From assembly GCF_900101765.1 (NCBI RefSeq), contig NZ_LT627735.1, positions 310,001 to 374,000 on the forward strand: a stretch of DNA of 64,000 bases, given 5' to 3'. Made by a program: the position numbers and the translations under genes. This document shows positions 60,488-64,000 of the stretch, in pieces. The notes beneath the pieces are model-generated. The model did no database searches. It had not been told where the DNA came from and saw nothing but the letters and a program-made list of their open reading frames with translations. This stretch comes from Nonlabens sp. Hel1_33_55 (lineage in GTDB: Bacteria > Bacteroidota > Bacteroidia > Flavobacteriales > Flavobacteriaceae). Positions within the stretch are counted from its first letter, which is position 1, and every line of letters starts with the position of its first letter.

Positions 60488-61801
60488 GTGAACAACGAGA
60501 GAACGTCCCATAGCTTTTCCATTGAAAATCAGGCCGACTTCAAAAAGCGCTTACTGCGTTTTTTTGAAGAAGAAAACTATATATCATTTTTGGATAGCAA
60601 TGATGCAGACGGTTCTACTTATAGCTGTCTTTGTGGGATAGGTGCAATCGATGTGATAAGCTGTGATTCTGGAAACGCTTTTGAAAAATTAAAAAATTTT
60701 CAAGAAGAGCATGAAGATTGGTTGTTTGGATATTTAGGCTATGACCTGAAGAACGAATTGGAACCATTAGAAAGTAAAAATTCAGACGAATTAGAATTTC
60801 CAGATTTACAATTCTTTATTCCTGAAACGGTAATTGAAATAGGAGAGAAGCAGGTAAGTTTTCATGTGTATGAAGAGGATCAAGAGGTAATCCAACAACT
60901 TTTAGAATCAATCCTACAGCAAGAACTGGATGCTCCAAAAAGCTACAAGCAACAAAATTACCTTATAGCAACTGATTCCAAATTAGAATATTTAAAGAAA
61001 GCAAGATCATTCTTAGATCACATTCAGCGAGGTGATATTTATGAAGCTAATTTGTGTACACAATTTCTAGCTAGAGATATTGAAATTGATTCTTTAAAAG
61101 CTTTTGAAGATTTGAATGAAAGTAGCAAACCACCATTTGCTGCCTATTCTAGATGTAATAATCATTTCATTATCAGTGCCAGTCCAGAACGTTACCTTAA
61201 AAAAATAGGTCGCAAATTACTTTCTCAACCTATAAAAGGAACAGCCGCTAGATCCAAAGATCGTGCGACAGACGAGCAGCTCAAACAAGAATTGCTCAAA
61301 AACCAAAAGGAACGATCAGAAAATGTGATGATTGTCGATCTTGTGCGCAATGACTTATCCAGAGTTGCACTACGAGGTAGTGTTAAGGTTTCAGAACTTT
61401 TTGGGCTGTATTCCTTTCCTCAAGTTCATCATATGATTAGCAGTATTACGGCACAGTTGGGTGAGCAATTTTCTGCAATCGATGCGATTAAAGCAACTTT
61501 TCCTATGGGAAGCATGACTGGAGCACCTAAAATTAGCGCGATGAAAATCATTGAAAAAACGGAATCTTTCAAACGTGGTGTTTATAGTGGTGCCGTTGGC
61601 TACTTTAAACCTGATGGTGATTTTGATTTTAATGTTGTCATTCGTACCATTCTTTACAATGCTGGGAAAGGAGTTGTTTCCGTTAGCGTTGGTAGCGCTA
61701 TAACAGCTTCTGCGATTCCCGAGGCAGAGTATGAGGAATGCCTGATAAAAGCTGCCGCATTGATGCAGGTTCTTAAGTCACAAGGCATTGCTTTTTCTTA
61801 G
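60488..61801 (+). CDS. pabB: Chorismate-binding enzyme, para-aminobenzoate synthase component I
   Basis: 437 aa from GTG 60488; a GTG at 60443 lies inside the upstream terminator. The C-terminal chorismate-binding domain is complete: GDIYEANLCTQF, the QPIKGTAARSKDRATDEQL loop, NVMIVDLVRNDLSRVA, FPMGSMTGAPKISAM and RGVYSGAVGYF. The motif set PIKGT (rather than PIAGT of anthranilate synthase) favours aminodeoxychorismate synthase for folate synthesis. The glutaminase component is not nearby. It is nine bases upstream of tilS. Confidence 0.88.
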   Translation: MNNERTSHSFSIENQADFKKRLLRFFEEENYISFLDSNDADGSTYSCLCGIGAIDVISCDSGNAFEKLKNFQEEHEDWLFGYLGYDLKNELEPLESKNSDELEFPDLQFFIPETVIEIGEKQVSFHVYEEDQEVIQQLLESILQQELDAPKSYKQQNYLIATDSKLEYLKKARSFLDHIQRGDIYEANLCTQFLARDIEIDSLKAFEDLNESSKPPFAAYSRCNNHFIISASPERYLKKIGRKLLSQPIKGTAARSKDRATDEQLKQELLKNQKERSENVMIVDLVRNDLSRVALRGSVKVSELFGLYSFPQVHHMISSITAQLGEQFSAIDAIKATFPMGSMTGAPKISAMKIIEKTESFKRGVYSGAVGYFKPDGDFDFNVVIRTILYNAGKGVVSVSVGSAITASAIPEAEYEECLIKAAALMQVLKSQGIAFS

Positions 61802-61810
61802 ATTTGCAGC

Positions 61811-63142
61811 ATGCTACAGGCGTTTGTCGATCATATAAAAGTTACGTTTCCGCAGTTGTTTGACGGCACTCATTTGCTTGCCATAAGTGGTGGATTGGAC
61901 AGTGTGGTTTTAGGAAATTTGCTCCAGTACGCAGGTATAAAAGCGCAATGGGCCCATTGTAATTTCAACTTGCGTGGCGTGGAGAGTGATGGTGACGAAC
62001 AATTCTTGATCGAACTAGCCAAAACCCATGATATCAAACTTCACAGATCTAGCTTTGATACTAAGGCGATTGCAAATGAGCGCGGTATTTCTACCCAAAT
62101 GGCAGCGCGGGATCTGCGTTATGAATGGTTCGAGGATCTACGATCGCAGAATGATTTGAACAGCGTTCTAACGGCGCATCACCTAGATGATCAGATAGAA
62201 ACATTTTTGATCAATCTGAATCGTGGCGCTGGACTGGCTGGACTGCAGGGAATTCCTGCTGTGAATCAGCATATCATTAGACCGTTGCTCCCATTTTCTA
62301 GAGATCAAATTTTGGAATATGCTCAAGAGCACGAATTAAAATGGCGTGAGGATTCTAGCAATGCCAGTAACTCTTACCAGCGCAATGAGTTGCGCAATCA
62401 AGTATTGCCATTGCTCCACAACGCTTTGCCGGATTTGAAAATGAATTTTGCCAAAACTCTGTCCTACCTCAATGATGCTGGAAGTATAGTGGATGATGCG
62501 GTAGCACGCTTTCGCGAAAGCGTGACAACTCCCAACAACACTGCCTTTGAAATTCATATTGATGAGGTTAAGGCATTTGATGGGTATTCTAAATATCTAT
62601 TTTATCTGTTGCATCCTTACGGATTCTCCCAAGTGGAAGACGTTATTCAACTGCTGGATGCAGAAACGGGTAAGCAACTGAAGAACGATAGATACACATT
62701 GCTGAAAGATCGCGATTTGTTGAGGTTGGAGGGAAATCAAGATCTATTAACGGCAACCTGGTATTTGTTGCCAGAAACTACAGCGGTCAAAGTAGATGAT
62801 GCGCAACTAACTATAGAAACGGTAAATCCAGAGGATTCAATAACGTTTCTCAATTCTAATCTGGCTAAAAATGTGTTGCTGCTGGATACGTCACGGCTGG
62901 ATTATCCGTTAACTTTACGGGTGTGGCAACATGGTGATAAGATGGAGCCTTATGGGATGAAAGGGTCGCAGTTAGTGAGTGACATCCTGATTAATGAAAA
63001 GATTTCCCGATTGGAAAAAGAGCGTTGCTTTGTTCTGGAATCGGGTTCAAAAATAATTTGGTTATTAGGCTTGCGATCTAGTAAACATCACGCAATAAAG
63101 CCACAGACCAGAGAAATTAAAAAGATTACATGGAGTACATAA
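61811..63142 (+). CDS. tilS: tRNA(Ile)-lysidine synthetase
   Basis: 443 aa. It converts cytidine-34 of tRNA-Ile(CAU) to lysidine so that it reads AUA. The N-terminal PP-loop LAISGGLDSVVLGNLLQ (25-30 SGGLDS), VLTAHHLDDQIETFLINL and RGAGLAGLQGIP are the TilS signatures. The C-terminal domain (about 340-443) has TLRVWQHGDKMEPYGMKGSQ, with the conserved G-D-x-x-x-P-x-G. The palindrome at 62508 encodes VARFRESVT at the start of the linker between the domains. It overlaps the next gene by 13 bases. Confidence 0.96.
   Translation: MLQAFVDHIKVTFPQLFDGTHLLAISGGLDSVVLGNLLQYAGIKAQWAHCNFNLRGVESDGDEQFLIELAKTHDIKLHRSSFDTKAIANERGISTQMAARDLRYEWFEDLRSQNDLNSVLTAHHLDDQIETFLINLNRGAGLAGLQGIPAVNQHIIRPLLPFSRDQILEYAQEHELKWREDSSNASNSYQRNELRNQVLPLLHNALPDLKMNFAKTLSYLNDAGSIVDDAVARFRESVTTPNNTAFEIHIDEVKAFDGYSKYLFYLLHPYGFSQVEDVIQLLDAETGKQLKNDRYTLLKDRDLLRLEGNQDLLTATWYLLPETTAVKVDDAQLTIETVNPEDSITFLNSNLAKNVLLLDTSRLDYPLTLRVWQHGDKMEPYGMKGSQLVSDILINEKISRLEKERCFVLESGSKIIWLLGLRSSKHHAIKPQTREIKKITWST
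62508..62521. repeat. Iterated palindrome GCTTTCGCGAAAGC
   Basis: Perfect copy in tilS, read as RFRES. Confidence 0.95.
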
Positions 63143-64000
63143 AGAGTTTACTGTTAGCACTTTTAGTGTCAGTTGGTTTTATATCAAGTGCACAAATATT
63201 AGATCCTGCTAGCTGGAGTGTTAAGGTTAATGATTTGGGCGATGATACCTATGAGTTAGTTTCTACGGCGCAGTTGGAGCCTGGATGGCACATTTACTCA
63301 CAATTTTCAGTTGGTGCAGGGAATATCCCAACAGAATTTAGATTCTACGAGGCTGACAATCGCTTTCAATTGGATGGGCCTAATCAAGAAACAGGAACTT
63401 ATAAGGAATACACAGAAGTTTTTGGAGCAGATGTCTACCAATTCAAGGACTTCGCCATCTTCAAACAAAAAGTAAGACTACTTAATAAAGATGTTGACTA
63501 CATCCTTGCCGAAGCTATTTATCAAGCCTGCGATGATGAGAAGTGTTTACCACCATCACCAGAAGTTCTAGTATTTAAGATCGATCCACAAGCTGTGGTG
63601 GATGAAGATGTAGCTAACATTATAGGTGAATATTATGACAATGATATCGAACCGCTTATTGCTACAGCTCCAGATTTATCAAATTTACAGGAGAAGGAAT
63701 CAAATGAAACTCAAGCAAGCTTAAGCGATGATATTGAGAAAGACAATGAAAATGATTTGACCACTATTTTCATTTTGTGTTTATTGGCTGGGTTTGGAGC
63801 TTTACTGACGCCATGTGTTTATCCAATGATCCCTATGACGGTATCGTTTTTCACGAAGCAAAACGAAAAAAACACTGAGGGAAAATTTCAGGGAATCCTT
63901 TATGGTTTATTTATACTGCTCATTTATGTTCTGTGCAGTTTACCATTTCATTTATTTGAATCCATCTCGCCAGATATCTTCAACGAGTTTAGTACCAATC
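63130..64000 (+). CDS. dsbD: Thiol:disulfide interchange protein DsbD (partial, cut by window end)
   Basis: The first 290 residues are visible and open to the window end. There is a signal peptide (about 1-22, LLLALLVSVG-like, ending SSAQ), then the immunoglobulin-like alpha domain with LEPGWHIYSQFS and YQACDDEKCLPPSP (the redox Cys pair), and then the start of the membrane domain: CLLAGFGALLTPCVYPMIPM, with the catalytic membrane Cys. DsbD passes electrons from cytoplasmic thioredoxin to periplasmic substrates. The ATG lies inside the tilS end. The second membrane Cys and the gamma domain are outside the window. Confidence 0.9.
   Translation, partial: MEYIKSLLLALLVSVGFISSAQILDPASWSVKVNDLGDDTYELVSTAQLEPGWHIYSQFSVGAGNIPTEFRFYEADNRFQLDGPNQETGTYKEYTEVFGADVYQFKDFAIFKQKVRLLNKDVDYILAEAIYQACDDEKCLPPSPEVLVFKIDPQAVVDEDVANIIGEYYDNDIEPLIATAPDLSNLQEKESNETQASLSDDIEKDNENDLTTIFILCLLAGFGALLTPCVYPMIPMTVSFFTKQNEKNTEGKFQGILYGLFILLIYVLCSLPFHLFESISPDIFNEFSTN

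Noticed and set aside
1..64000. Prophage, insertion sequence or integrative element
   Set aside because: No integrase, transposase, phage structural gene or tRNA attachment site was found; the polysaccharide locus shows turnover but no element borders.

Overview
The window looks like chromosomal DNA of a marine-type member of the Flavobacteriaceae (Bacteroidota). The evidence is the moderately AT-rich composition, the near absence of Shine-Dalgarno sites, several promoters of the Bacteroidota form TTG-N18-21-TAnnTTTG, and typical genes: a PorV/PorQ-like outer membrane protein, a long flavobacterial-type SecA, a DUF2795 protein, a TonB receptor with a carboxypeptidase-like N-terminal domain, and a BT_3928-like DoxX protein. 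I cannot fix the genus from sequence alone. No tRNA, rRNA, CRISPR array, integrase or transposase was seen.

Layout. (1) 1-21521: a surface polysaccharide locus, all on the + strand, mostly with overlapping or abutting genes. It holds about ten glycosyltransferases (GT2, GT4, an exostosin-like protein and another GT-B-like protein), a cytidylyltransferase fused to a HAD phosphatase, a sialic acid synthase without its usual C-terminal domain, two acyltransferase-3 membrane proteins, a methyltransferase, a serine-acetyltransferase-like enzyme, an O-antigen ligase/polymerase-like protein and, at the end, the initiating polyprenyl-phosphate sugar transferase. Together they would build an acylated, sialic-acid-like (nonulosonate) glycan. 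(2) 21704-36785: mainly minus-strand housekeeping and envelope genes: lnt, a PorV-like protein, lptB, meaB, secA, a corrinoid adenosyltransferase, tatC and kdsD, with pssA, a PAP2 phosphatase and two small genes on the + strand. (3) 36872-45088: recQ, a cyclophilin-FKBP double isomerase, a DoxX/BT_3928 protein, an ABC permease, tpiA, prmA and clpS. (4) 45152-51130: an M24 peptidase, then a TetR-ABC-HlyD-TolC efflux or secretion operon whose ABC protein has a degenerate nucleotide-binding site. (5) 51390-64000: an MRJP-like lipoprotein, an SDR, an ECF sigma factor with a membrane partner, NDH-2, lpdA, a TonB receptor, a pabB-like gene, tilS and the start of dsbD.

The most striking signal is not a gene. 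A perfect 14-bp palindrome, GCTTTCGCGAAAGC, occurs 18 times (plus at least three one-mismatch copies), about once per 3.5 kb. Sixteen copies lie inside genes on either strand and in all three frames, where they encode AFAKA, LSRK or RFRES. It behaves like a highly iterated palindrome, comparable in kind to cyanobacterial HIP1, and has no evident explanation among the annotated genes. A second, unrelated repeat family (core GAGCGACAGTCGAG) forms an 86-bp direct duplication downstream of secA and also sits in frame inside a glycosyltransferase gene.
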